Shown one piece after another: positions 8,177 through 17,600 of a stretch of 52,247 bases of DNA (position 1 is the first letter of the stretch; each line of letters opens with the position of its first letter). The translations under genes and the position numbers were made by a program. The notes beneath the pieces are model-generated. The model was given only the letters and a program-made list of their open reading frames with translations. It was not told the origin of the DNA and did no database searches. Source of the DNA: an uncultured Candidatus Melainabacteria bacterium (GTDB lineage Bacteria; Cyanobacteriota; Vampirovibrionia; Gastranaerophilales; Gastranaerophilaceae). The stretch spans positions 1 through 52,247 of the forward strand of contig CAKUZL010000010.1 of assembly GCA_934718085.1 (NCBI GenBank), read 5' to 3'.

Positions 8177-8959
8177 ATGGCTTCTGTTTTGGATGCATTC
8201 AGATTTTTGAAGGACAGTAAATTTTATATGTTCAAAACCGCCGTTATATCTGCGATGGCGGGAATAGGCGGCTACGAGGCGTTTATGTCGTTCAAAAATC
8301 CGACGTCGACCCCTTTTGTTGCGGGAGCGCTTTGTTTGCTGTTTTTTGTCGGTTATTTGGCGTGTTACGTCAACAACCTCATAAACGAGCGTCAAAACCT
8401 GATGGTCGGGTTTTTAAATCCGTTCAAACCGCTTTTTGCGGGGCTCGGAATGCTTGTCACCGTTGCGCCCGGGGCGTTTTTGATATGGTTTGCTTTAACG
8501 GAAATGTATCCGAGACTCTCCGCGCTCGGACACCCCGCGTGGCTTGTGATTACGCTGTGTTCCGTTGTCGGACTGCTGATTTTCTCGATTATAACGGCGC
8601 AAATTTGCGCTTTTTGCCAAAGTTTTAATCTTCTGACGGCGTTTAATCCCGTCATTGTTCTGCCTTGCGTTGCGGAATTCTTCGGAGGAATTTTGTTTGC
8701 CGGAATTTTGTCGATAATCCTTTGCTCCTTATTTTACGGACCTTTCGGGTACGTTGCGTATTTAATGTTCAAAGATTACGTCTATGCGCTCGCCTTCTGC
8801 GGCGGGCTTGCGGCTACTTTCGTAATATTTCTTAACTTCGGATATTACGCGCAAATTTTTCAGGAAAGAGAACTCATCAGAGAAGAAGAGGCCGTAAAAC
8901 GCGAACGCGACAAGGCTCTTGCCCGCAAAGAAAAATTCGAAAAAAACAACCTCAAATGA
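8177..8959 (+). CDS. Polytopic membrane protein of unknown function, 260 aa
   Basis: Residues 1-225 contain about six hydrophobic segments (roughly 20-38, 48-68, 90-112, 124-146, 158-186, 200-222). A charged, probably coiled-coil tail of about 35 residues follows, rich in Arg/Glu/Lys (ERELIREEEAVKRERDKAL). The pattern recalls DUF4013-type membrane proteins, but this is only a resemblance of layout. AAAGGAGG lies at ideal spacing upstream of the ATG. The gene diverges from the secreted protein at 7066-8052 and is followed by a repeat region, so it is probably transcribed alone. Confidence 0.8.
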   Translation: MASVLDAFRFLKDSKFYMFKTAVISAMAGIGGYEAFMSFKNPTSTPFVAGALCLLFFVGYLACYVNNLINERQNLMVGFLNPFKPLFAGLGMLVTVAPGAFLIWFALTEMYPRLSALGHPAWLVITLCSVVGLLIFSIITAQICAFCQSFNLLTAFNPVIVLPCVAEFFGGILFAGILSIILCSLFYGPFGYVAYLMFKDYVYALAFCGGLAATFVIFLNFGYYAQIFQERELIREEEAVKRERDKALARKEKFEKNNLK

Positions 8960-9600
8960 TTTTGTCGGCTTGTAAAGGACGAATCATGCGAAAAAGACGA
9001 AGAACTTTCATTTATTAATCAATTTTACGCAATACAAAGCCCTTCGGGCTTTTTCGGATTGGAAGATTGAAACTCGGTATGTTACGAGAGTTTAAACTTT
9101 TTTGAAAAATACATGGATTTCTCAAATGTAGGTTGGGGTTTCTACCCCAACATTCCTTTTAAACAAAATATTTCTTTCTCTGCTTATTTTGAGAGGAAGG
9201 CGTGGGAAAAATCTTCTTGTTCATTTTTTCTTTTTGTTCGGAGGCAAAAAGAAAAAACGAACCAAAAAAGAAAAACTCCCGTTGATACATACGCATTCGG
9301 GTCAATTCTCTCAGGTTTTGCGTGCGTCAATTGTTTCGGTGTTGCAACGTACGCTTTCCCCGGACCTTCTCTCTCGAGAGAGAAGCCCGGGGTCGCAAAG
9401 TGTTGCAATATCTGCTTTTTATTTGAAATCACCGTAGGTTAAGGATTTGTCGAAACGAGAGGCTTCGTTTGCACGTTTCATGCCGAGTTTCAAAATTCGT
9501 TGGGGTAGAAACCCCGGTACCTACATTGATTAATATTATTTACCGAAATGCCGAGTTTTGAATTTTCAAAAACCTGTTCCGGCGTGCGGGTGAGTCCTCA
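8960..9600. repeat. Intergenic repeat cluster with a module B copy
   Basis: A hairpin AAAGCCCTTCGGGCTTTTTCGG lies at about 9040-9061 and could double as terminator for the preceding gene. Module B (plus orientation) spans about 9125-9441. It starts with GTAGGTTGGGGTTTCTACC, contains the uninterrupted TTTTTCTTTTTG...CAAAAAGAAAAAA hairpin (9225-9260) and ends after CTCTCTCGAGAGAG (9369-9382). An inverted GTTGGGGTAGAAACCCC unit follows at about 9498. No gene is seen. Confidence 0.8.
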
Positions 9601-9625
9601 AAAAAACGTAAAAAATCTTTAATGT

Positions 9626-9655
9626 TGGACATTTTTAAAAAATTTGTCGTATAAT
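9626..9655 (+). promoter_or_regulatory. Promoter of the PilZ / histidine kinase / HD-GYP operon
   Basis: TGGACA (9626-9631) and a perfect TATAAT (9650-9655) are 18 nt apart. The expected transcription start (9661-9663) is only about 5 nt before the ATG at 9667, so the mRNA would be nearly leaderless. No Shine-Dalgarno is present. Confidence 0.6.
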
Positions 9656-9666
9656 AACTGATAATT

Positions 9667-10305
9667 ATGGACGATTTAATTTCAACGGGAAAAAAGTTTA
9701 TAATTTTGTCGAAAGCCGTTACGGACGCTACGATCGGGACGATATCGGGGTTTGCGGCGGACTGTGATTTTGTGTTCGAGCTTGATTTTGACGAAACCTA
9801 TTCTCCGTGCGAGGTTGATTTTTTTGCTACGGGCGGACAAGGCGTGATATATTTCATGACCGAAATCAAAAAGGTTGAGGGGCGCAAGTTGACGGTGGCT
9901 TTGCCCGAAGAAATAATCGTGTTGCAGCGTCGGGAGTTTGTGAGAACTCCGATGGAGGAAAAGATATTGATTCGGGGCGAGAACGGGGAGAACGTGCGGG
10001 CTTTGATAACGGACATCAGCGCGGGCGGGATGAAAGCGGAGACGAACAAGCCGCTTACGGTGAAAAAAGTTTACCCGATAAACATTTCCGTTGACGAAAA
10101 AATTCGACTGAAGTGTGATTTTACGCCGATGACGGTTGCTTACGACGAACAAAACGACAAATATTTTGTTGCGGGGCAATTTTCGAGGCTCGACGGGATG
10201 ACGAAAATCAATTTGAGTCAGTATTGTTACATGAAAAACACCAAAATCGAGAATTTGAACCGATTATTTGACCTGATAAAAAAAATCGGAGGGGAGCATG
10301 GTTAG
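9667..10305 (+). CDS. PilZ-domain cyclic-di-GMP receptor protein, 212 aa
   Basis: PilZ domains bind the second messenger c-di-GMP and change partner activity on binding. Both signature elements are intact: RREFVR (88-93, giving Arg89-xxx-Arg93) and DISAGG (Asp116-x-Ser118-x-x-Gly121). An N-terminal beta-rich region (1-80) resembles the YcgR-N/PilZN flagellar-brake type domain. The protein is soluble. The stop overlaps the start of the kinase gene by 8 nt, implying translational coupling. The neighbouring HD-GYP gene suggests this is the readout arm of a c-di-GMP circuit. The start lacks a ribosome-binding site and sits at the 5' end of the predicted transcript. Confidence 0.88.
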   Translation: MDDLISTGKKFIILSKAVTDATIGTISGFAADCDFVFELDFDETYSPCEVDFFATGGQGVIYFMTEIKKVEGRKLTVALPEEIIVLQRREFVRTPMEEKILIRGENGENVRALITDISAGGMKAETNKPLTVKKVYPINISVDEKIRLKCDFTPMTVAYDEQNDKYFVAGQFSRLDGMTKINLSQYCYMKNTKIENLNRLFDLIKKIGGEHG

Positions 10306-11959
10306 GAAGAGAAAGATTTTGCAGAAGAAAACGGCTCCGTTTACGGATTTTATCGTAAAAGAAATCGAGAGAATGCGTATGGGCGAAAAGCGACTGATGT
10401 TCGATTTTTTGTCGGGGATATGCGTGATAATGCTGTTGTCGTCGTTGATTACGGGTGTTTTCATATTTGCGTCTTTTCAAAAACTCAACGATAAGTATGC
10501 AAAGCGGATTTTTTTGTACAGGGATACTATTTCTCAGACGGCGGCGGACGATTTTTTGTCGAGGGTGAATTCTTTTAAATCGCCCGCGGAAGCGGATGCG
10601 TTTATTCAAAAGTATAAGTTGTCTTATTTTGCGATAACCGACGCAAAGACGGGCTCGGCAATGTTTTCGACCATTCCGGCGATAATTCGCGACGACGGAA
10701 CCGTCAATAAAACCGTGCTCAGAGAAAATCACGTTGCGGATACGGACACGTTTGTAAAACAGGGTGCGGGATACAATATTTACGCGGGTTTCGGCGATAA
10801 TTTCAATATCGAAAATATAGCGAATACGTTTTTCGCGTCGATAGTCATCGTGTTCGGAATATGTTTTTTGCTTGCGTTGTGGCTTGCGATGTGCAAGATG
10901 AACGCGCTGATCAGGGCGATTAAATCGATAAAAAGCATAACGGGCGAGTTTGCGAAAGGCGATTTGTCGAACAGACTCGAGCGGACGAATTATTCGGAAA
11001 TCAACGAGCTTACGGAAGACTTCAATAAGATGGCGGATTCGATGCAAAAGCTTTACAGTTCGCTGGAAAAACGTGTTCAGGAGCGCAGTGAGCAGCTTAA
11101 AGACGCGATAAAGGAAATTCAAAGCACGCAGGCGATGATGGTTCACTCGGAGAAGATGAAGTCGCTTGGTGAGCTGGTTGCGGGAATCATGCACGAAGTC
11201 AACAACCCCGTGAACTTTATTTACGGGAACCTGACTCACCTGAAAAATTATTCGAAGGATTTGATAACGATAATCGACGAGTTCAAATCGTACGAAGGCG
11301 AGTTGTCGGAAGAGCACAGGGCAAAAATCGACGAACTGATGAAGCAAATCGACTACGAATTTTTGAAAACCGACCTGCCCGACCTGATAGACAGCTGCCA
11401 CGAGGGTACCGAGCGCGTGAAGAACATCGTGCTCGACCTGAAAGACTTTTCGCGGATGGAAGAAGCCGCATTGACAAGCGTTGATTTGGCTAAGGAAATC
11501 GACACGACGTTAAATATTTTGCACAATAAATTTAAGTATAAAATAACCGTACACAAAGATTACGAACCGAACATGCCGAAAATCGAGGCGTACGGCGGTC
11601 AGCTGAACCAGGTGTTTATGAATATCCTCGACAACGCGGCGTATGCGGTTTCGGACAAAGAGAGGGGCGACGTCTATATCAGATTGCGCACGACCAATAA
11701 ATACGCGGTTATCGAGATAGAAGACAACGGAAAAGGCATGGACGCCAAAACCCGCGACAAAATTTTCAACCCGTTTTTCACGACGAAACCCGTCGGACAG
11801 GGCAGCGGACTCGGACTTTCCATCAGTTACAAAGTTATCAAAAATCATAAAGGCAACATCGAAGTTTATTCGACACCCGGTAAAGGTACGAAATTCATAA
11901 TAACGTTGCCGTTGGTAATGCAAAGAGAAAATCCCGAAACGACAAAGGAGGTAAAATAG
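10298..11959 (+). CDS. Membrane sensor histidine kinase, 553 aa
   Basis: The protein has two membrane helices (about 39-60 and 177-199) flanking a periplasmic sensing region of about 115 residues. A HAMP linker (200-255), a coiled coil and the kinase core follow. Motifs: H-box AGIMHEVNNPVNFI with phospho-acceptor His299, N-box QVFMNILDNAAYAV, G1 IEDNGKGM, F-box IFNPFFTTK and G2 GQGSGLGLS. The HEVNNP H-box is of the HisKA type found in stand-alone stress and c-di-GMP sensors. It overlaps the PilZ gene by 8 nt, and the response-regulator start codon follows its stop directly. The REC-HD-GYP protein is therefore the likely phosphotransfer partner. The signal sensed is unknown. Confidence 0.93.
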   Translation: MVRKRKILQKKTAPFTDFIVKEIERMRMGEKRLMFDFLSGICVIMLLSSLITGVFIFASFQKLNDKYAKRIFLYRDTISQTAADDFLSRVNSFKSPAEADAFIQKYKLSYFAITDAKTGSAMFSTIPAIIRDDGTVNKTVLRENHVADTDTFVKQGAGYNIYAGFGDNFNIENIANTFFASIVIVFGICFLLALWLAMCKMNALIRAIKSIKSITGEFAKGDLSNRLERTNYSEINELTEDFNKMADSMQKLYSSLEKRVQERSEQLKDAIKEIQSTQAMMVHSEKMKSLGELVAGIMHEVNNPVNFIYGNLTHLKNYSKDLITIIDEFKSYEGELSEEHRAKIDELMKQIDYEFLKTDLPDLIDSCHEGTERVKNIVLDLKDFSRMEEAALTSVDLAKEIDTTLNILHNKFKYKITVHKDYEPNMPKIEAYGGQLNQVFMNILDNAAYAVSDKERGDVYIRLRTTNKYAVIEIEDNGKGMDAKTRDKIFNPFFTTKPVGQGSGLGLSISYKVIKNHKGNIEVYSTPGKGTKFIITLPLVMQRENPETTKEVK

Positions 11960-12937
11960 ATGTACAGAATATTGTTGGTCGACGACGAACCCGATAACCT
12001 TGCGCTGTTATACCGAACTTTGCGCGGAAAATACGAGCTTTTGAAGACCACGAGCCCTCTCGAGGCGCTGAAAATTATCGACGACGAAAAAATCGATTTG
12101 GTTATTTCCGATCACAAAATGCCCGAAATGGACGGGGTCGAATTTTTGAAACGCGTTTACGACAAGCACCCCGACACGATGAGATTGCTTGTCACGGCGT
12201 ATTCGGATTCGGAAATTTTGATAAACGCGATAAATTACGCGAAAATTTACCGCTACATCAAAAAACCCTACGATCCCAACGAATTGTTGCTCACGGTTTC
12301 GAACACTCTCGATTACCTGAGTCTCAAACGCGATAACGAAAACCTCATAAACGACCTGAAAGAGCTTTTCGCGGGCACCGTCAAAGCGATTGTCGAAGCG
12401 ATGGACGCGAAAGATTCGTTCAGAAAGGGCAGAAGCCGCAGAGTCACTTTGTATGCCGAAAAAACCGCGGAAGCGATGAATTTGCCCCAAGAACAAATCG
12501 ATAAAACCGAACTTGCGGGCATGCTCCACGATATAGGTATGATAAGCGTTTCGGACGAAATTATGTACAAGGTCGAAAAATTGACCGAAGAAGATTGGCA
12601 GGAAATTCGAAACCACGTAAATCAAGGGGTCAAAATTCTTGCCGATATAAAACAACTCAAAGATGTCGTCGAAATTATCAAATATCACCACGAATTTTAT
12701 AACGGCGCGGGATATCCTTCGGGAATAAAGGGCGAAAATATTCCGATAGGCTCGAGAATTATCGCGGTCGCTGACGCATTCGACTCGATGATTTCAAAAC
12801 GAACCTACAGAAAACCCAAAACGGTCGAGGAAGCAAAAGCAGTGTTGGTCGAAATGAAGGGAATTCAATTTGATCCCGCGGTGGTCGACGCGTTTTTGTC
12901 GGTTTTGCCCGGAATTTTGAACGAAAATCCCGTTTAA
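11960..12937 (+). CDS. Response regulator with REC and HD-GYP domains, 325 aa
   Basis: An N-terminal receiver domain (1-120: acidic pair Asp8/Asp9, phospho-acceptor Asp51 in SDHKMPEMDG, Thr79, Lys102 before Pro) is joined to an HD-GYP domain (about 135-315). HD-GYP proteins hydrolyse c-di-GMP. The HD motif is MLHDIGM (His190, Asp191), followed by YHHE, NGAGYPSGIKG and VADAFDSM. One canonical feature is altered: the GHS motif that normally precedes the RV helix reads GRS (Arg158), removing a conserved metal-ligand histidine. The ATG at 11960 follows the kinase stop directly, and AGGAGG sits inside the kinase 3' end. No terminator is visible downstream. Confidence 0.93.
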   Translation: MYRILLVDDEPDNLALLYRTLRGKYELLKTTSPLEALKIIDDEKIDLVISDHKMPEMDGVEFLKRVYDKHPDTMRLLVTAYSDSEILINAINYAKIYRYIKKPYDPNELLLTVSNTLDYLSLKRDNENLINDLKELFAGTVKAIVEAMDAKDSFRKGRSRRVTLYAEKTAEAMNLPQEQIDKTELAGMLHDIGMISVSDEIMYKVEKLTEEDWQEIRNHVNQGVKILADIKQLKDVVEIIKYHHEFYNGAGYPSGIKGENIPIGSRIIAVADAFDSMISKRTYRKPKTVEEAKAVLVEMKGIQFDPAVVDAFLSVLPGILNENPV

Positions 12938-12958
12938 AAAATTTGACGACAAAAAAAC

Positions 12959-12986
12959 TTGCCGTTAAAAAAAAAGAGTGCATAAT
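12959..12986 (+). promoter_or_regulatory. Promoter of the HExxH peptidase-like gene
   Basis: TTGCCG (12959-12964) is 16 nt from CATAAT (12981-12986). Transcription would start near 12993, just after an in-frame ATG at 12992. This supports the downstream GTG (13022) as the real start. Confidence 0.5.
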
Positions 12987-13021
12987 GTAATATGTATTTA
13001 GGGAAAAGAAGAGGTATTTTC

Positions 13022-13984
13022 GTGAAAAAGACAGTATTGACGGCATTAGCGGTGATTGCGACGACGGCATGTGCGGCGGTGAGCGCGGAAACGTACGAGT
13101 TTGCGCCGGCAACGTATTCGGGCGGTTACGTGATATTACCCGCGAAAAACCCCAAACCTGTTGTGACGGGAAACGAAGGAACGGACGGTTCCGCGACGAA
13201 TTCGGGCGATTACGTGACTCTGCCCGCCAAAAATCCCAAACCGGTTGTGACGAATAACGAAGGAAGCTCTGTGCAGGTTCTCCCGAACAAACCCGTAAAA
13301 GCGGTTGCGCCTTCTTCGACTGCGAAAAAAACGATTGACCCCGCAAAATCGGTAAAATCAGTGAAAGAAAAAGTGACCGAGGAATTTAAGTCACTGAAAA
13401 ATTCCCCCGATTCGCCCGATAACATCTCGTTCGATTCGAAAAAACTCGGAAAAACTTACGGCAAAATTACCAAAGAAGACCGAATTAAAGAGGCTTTGGA
13501 ACTTTTAAAAGGTACGTCGGGCGAGTTCTCTCGAAAAGCGATTTTAGGGAACAATATCACCGGGAAAGCCGTAAACGTTCAGTTTGCCGACCTCGGACAG
13601 ATAAAACAAGAGTACGCGGGCTTTGACGCCCTCGGTTGGAGTCGAAACAAAAGACTTTATATTTATATAAACCAAAAACACTCCGACGCCCCCGCGGCAG
13701 CCCTCGCGGCACTGCTTTCGCACGAAGCGCTGCACCAGGATCAATTTGACTCACTGAACGAGGAAACGTACGCGTGGACAATGGAAGCCGCCGTTTGGAC
13801 ACAACTTTGCGAACGGGACAAAACTCTCGAGGAAATTAATCATCCGTTGGTTCTGCGCGAAAATATGTTGAAAAAATTGTTCGAAAAAGGTAACTACACG
13901 AATAAATACATAAAAAAATCGGTATTTTCAAACCCGAGTTACTCGAACCTTCCGACCCGCTCCCCCGGCTTCGAAAACCTTTGA
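13022..13984 (+). CDS. Secreted zinc-peptidase-like protein with HEALH motif, 320 aa
   Basis: The start is GTG at 13022: AAGAGG lies upstream, and the first residues then form a clean signal peptide (about 1-22, ending AAVSA). Residues 33-82 hold two copies of a roughly 29-residue unit, SG(G/D)YV(I/T)LPAKNPKPVVT. A Lys/Ser-rich linker leads to a C-terminal domain with LLSHEALHQDQ (His234, Glu235, His238) and, ten residues later, EET (247-249), the layout of a gluzincin-like metalloprotease. I do not recognise a named family. The location is inferred to be periplasmic or extracellular. Catalysis is plausible, since the two His and both Glu are present, but it is unproven. Confidence 0.75.
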   Translation: MKKTVLTALAVIATTACAAVSAETYEFAPATYSGGYVILPAKNPKPVVTGNEGTDGSATNSGDYVTLPAKNPKPVVTNNEGSSVQVLPNKPVKAVAPSSTAKKTIDPAKSVKSVKEKVTEEFKSLKNSPDSPDNISFDSKKLGKTYGKITKEDRIKEALELLKGTSGEFSRKAILGNNITGKAVNVQFADLGQIKQEYAGFDALGWSRNKRLYIYINQKHSDAPAAALAALLSHEALHQDQFDSLNEETYAWTMEAAVWTQLCERDKTLEEINHPLVLRENMLKKLFEKGNYTNKYIKKSVFSNPSYSNLPTRSPGFENL

Positions 13985-14460
13985 TGTCCTTGCGTTTTCC
14001 GTTCGGAAAAAACAAATATTTTTTCGCGAATATTTGAAACCCTCGGACACCGCCCGACAAAATGTGCGCCGGAGTATGTTTTGTTCAACTCTCTCGCTAA
14101 TTATCCGGCGTTTCAAGAAAAAACCGTGCGTTGCGGCAAAAACTCGAAAACATTGTAGTAGGTTGGGTTTTCCACCCCAACGTCCCGTTCATTGCAGAAT
14201 GGCGCGGGTAAAATTGAAAAATATTTCTTCCTCTGCCTATTTTGAAAAACAGACGTGAGAAAAATCTTCTTGTTCTTTTTTTTTCGCCAAAAAAAGAACA
14301 AATGAACAAAGAAAATTTTTCCGCGTATATCTTTCTAAGTACGCAAAGAGAAAAATTTTTTATTTTTTTTAATTTGCACACCTCATGACGCAATGAACGA
14401 AAAGTAATGTAGGTTGGGGTTTCTACCCCAACGAATTTTGAAACTCGGCATGTTTCGGGA
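13985..14460. repeat. Intergenic repeats, including a long inverted-repeat element
   Basis: 14045-14160 matches 2803-2930. At 14160-14430 two copies of the module B right-hand end face each other around about 14288. The left arm (14178-14285) reads as the reverse complement of the right arm (14290-14400), giving a MITE-like palindrome that starts at GTAGGTTGGG and ends at GTAGGTTGGGGTTTCTACC. A GCATGTTTCGGG segment follows. No gene is seen before 14610. Confidence 0.7.
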
Positions 14461-14609
14461 AACATTTTTATTAACGACGAACGGTTTTAAAAATCGTAAT
14501 ATCGGGCGGCGGGGCGGGAAATCCCGAAAAATCCTATTTTTGCTTGATTTAACGGAGAGGGTTTTCAATGTAAAATCGGGTAGATTAATGAGATAAGGGA
14601 AAAAGTCTT

Positions 14610-17600
14610 ATGCTTAAAGAGTCCGAAAAAGCTGTTAATACGGCGTTTCATGCCGGTTTTACGAAAAAAATCTGTTCATATATGCACGATTGCGTGCGTG
14701 AGGAGGTTCAAAGTTCGACGTTTCGGAATTTGAGACAGGACAAGGACAATAAGTGGGTCGTGATAGACGACGGCACCAAAAATCGGTACAACGAGAAGCT
14801 TTTTACGAATTTTGACGAGCCGTTGTATTTTGACGGAACGGACAGTAAAGTCACGGAGTTGATGATACAGTCGAATAAGGGACAGAAGGACAAGTATTTA
14901 ATATACGGATTTTTGTTTTTGGCGGGGAAGAATTCGAAGAGTCGGAAGTATAACGAATTTTTGACGCCGCTGCTTTATATGCCGTGCAAGCTCGAGCGTG
15001 CGGATGACGGGCGGATAGAGTGTACGTTGCAGGACGAGGTAATCTCGCTGAATACGGGGGCGTTGACGACTTTGATGGGCAAGTCCGAGGACGAAGACGA
15101 CACTGAGTATATGCTTGAGGGGATTTTGGACGCATTGCCCGACTTGCCGTTGACGCAGGAGAAGTTGTCGGTATTTTTGACTACGTTGAAATCTTTGGTG
15201 CCGGATGTCGAAATTAAGCTGAACGCGAAGCTTTTGACGGATAACGCGGAGGAAAGCGAAGACGGCGCGGGTTCAAATTTTTCGGACGAAGAAAAGGGCG
15301 GGCGGAGCGAAAAAGGCGAAACAGTCGCGAATGCGGAGGATTTTTACGAGGAAGCCGACGGAGAAACAGTTCGACCGAAAACGGTAAAACCGCAGAAAGT
15401 CGCGTTGACGGCGCAATCGGCGTTGATATTGACAAAACGACCTGTCGTGACGGCGGGAGTGTTGCACGAACTTAATAAAATTTCGGAATATCCGGACGGG
15501 ATAATCAAAGAGACGGTTTTGGGCGTGGTGAATGACGAATATGCCCGCGGGATAACCGAAAAGGACTTTTTTAAACGCGAGCTGAAAGATTTTTACCCGA
15601 TAACTCCGTTGCCGTTGAGCGACTCGCAGGAGAACGTTTTGAAAAACATCGAAAAGTCTTCGCTGGTGTCGGTTTACGGACCTCCGGGAACGGGAAAATC
15701 TCAGACGATAGTGAACCTTGTTTCGCATCTCATTGCGAACGGAAAAACGGTGCTTGTGGCGTCGAGAATGGACAAAGCGACCGACGTCATCGCGGACAGG
15801 CTGAATACTCTCGGAGCGCCGTATTTGGCTCTGCGCGCGGGAAGAGCGGGTTATCAACGTAAACTCGCGCATGACCTCGATAATTTGAGCAAAAACCTCG
15901 TCGAGCTTGACGAAGGGTTCGAGGACACGTTTATTATTCAAAACGAGGACATGGAAAAATTAATCGCAAAAATCAAAGTGAATATGAAAAAATGCGATAA
16001 AATCATCAAACTCGAGTCGGAATGGTTCGAACAAATGCTAAAAGCGCGAGAAAATGCCGCGGGCACGTGTTCTCGGGAATTTTTCACGACCCGACCCGAC
16101 TATGAAAGCCTTCAAAAAACAAAAGCTGTGCTTGCCGAAATTCGCGATTTGTTCCTAAAACACGATATTTTTTCAAAAATTAAAACTTTCGTCAAAACGG
16201 GCGAGCTGAAAAAACTTATCGGCGCGAAAGACCTGAAAATAACCGCTCAAACCGCGATGAAACTTGCGGAAGAGATAAAATCTTTCGAAAGCGAAACCGC
16301 CGCCGAAAAAATCGAAAACGATATTTATTCGGAAGGCAATTTGACCGAGCTTACGGACGAAATCGGAGTGCTTCAAAAGAAGCAAAAAGGGCTTGCCGTG
16401 GGGATTTTGAGGAAAAAACGCCGCGAGGCTTTAAAATTGCTGCTTCGCGACGAACGAAAAATCAGACGGCTGCGCGATCACGTTCGGGCATTGACCGCGA
16501 AGGAAAAAATCAGACGGCAAATTCTTGAAGAACAAGACTTTAAGCCGCTTTTGGAAGCTTTTCCGTGTCAATGTGTGACGACTTACGCGGTTTCGGGCTC
16601 AATTCCGTTGAAACCGGGGCTTTTTGACGTCGCGATAATCGACGAGGCGTCTCAATGCGATATCGCAAGCTGTCTGCCGATACTTTTCAGGGCGAAAAAA
16701 GCCGTGATAGTGGGCGACGATAAGCAATTGACTCACCTTTCGTTTTTGGAAAACGCTAAAGAACAATCGTTTGCCGTGCAGTACGATATTCCCGAAAAGT
16801 ACCGTCTTGTTTGGAGTTTCAGGACAAATTCGATGTTCGACCTCGCAAATTATTACTCCGTCGCGCCGGTGCTTCTCGACGAGCATTTTCGTTCGCTCGC
16901 GCCCGTTATCGACTTCAGTAACAAAGAATTTTACGACGGGCACCTGCGAATTATGACGAAAAGTTACACCGGCGAACGCCTGATGGAGCTTTGTCTTGTG
17001 CCGGACGGCAAAATCGAACCCCCCGAAACCAAAAATTACGCCGAAGCCGAGGCGGTTATCGACAAAGTTCACGACCTCATCGCCGAAGACGCCGAAAATG
17101 CCGACAACGACCCCGTTTCGATAGGTATAATCTCGCCGTTCAGAAGTCAGGTCGAACTCATCAAAAAAGCGGTGCTGAAATCCTTTCCGCAAGCGGTTAT
17201 CGAGCGTCATAAGATTGAAGTCGGCACGGCGCACACGTTCCAGGGCGACGAAAGAGACGTAATCATTATTTCGTGGGCGATTGCGGATAACAGCTTCCCC
17301 CAAAGTCTTACGTTCCTGCAAAAACCGAACCTGTTCAACGTTGCGGTTACCCGCGCACGCAAAAAAAATATTTCGTTTTTGTCGAAAAACCCCGATGAAT
17401 TGCCGCAAGGGCTTTTGCGCGATTACGTCGAGTATATCAAAGAGTACGAACTTCAATTCAATGCCGACTCAAACGACGAAATTCCCGACGTTTACAACAA
17501 TTCGTTCGAAAAAGACTTCGCGGCGATTTTGCGCGAAAAAGGGCTCAAAGTTCGCCCCGGTGCAACAATAGCAGGGTTCAAAGCCGATTTGCTCGTCTCT

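Noticed and set aside
12992..13021. ATG at 12992 as start of the HEALH protein
   Set aside because: It lies at or before the predicted transcription start and lacks a ribosome-binding site; GTG at 13022 gives a standard signal peptide.
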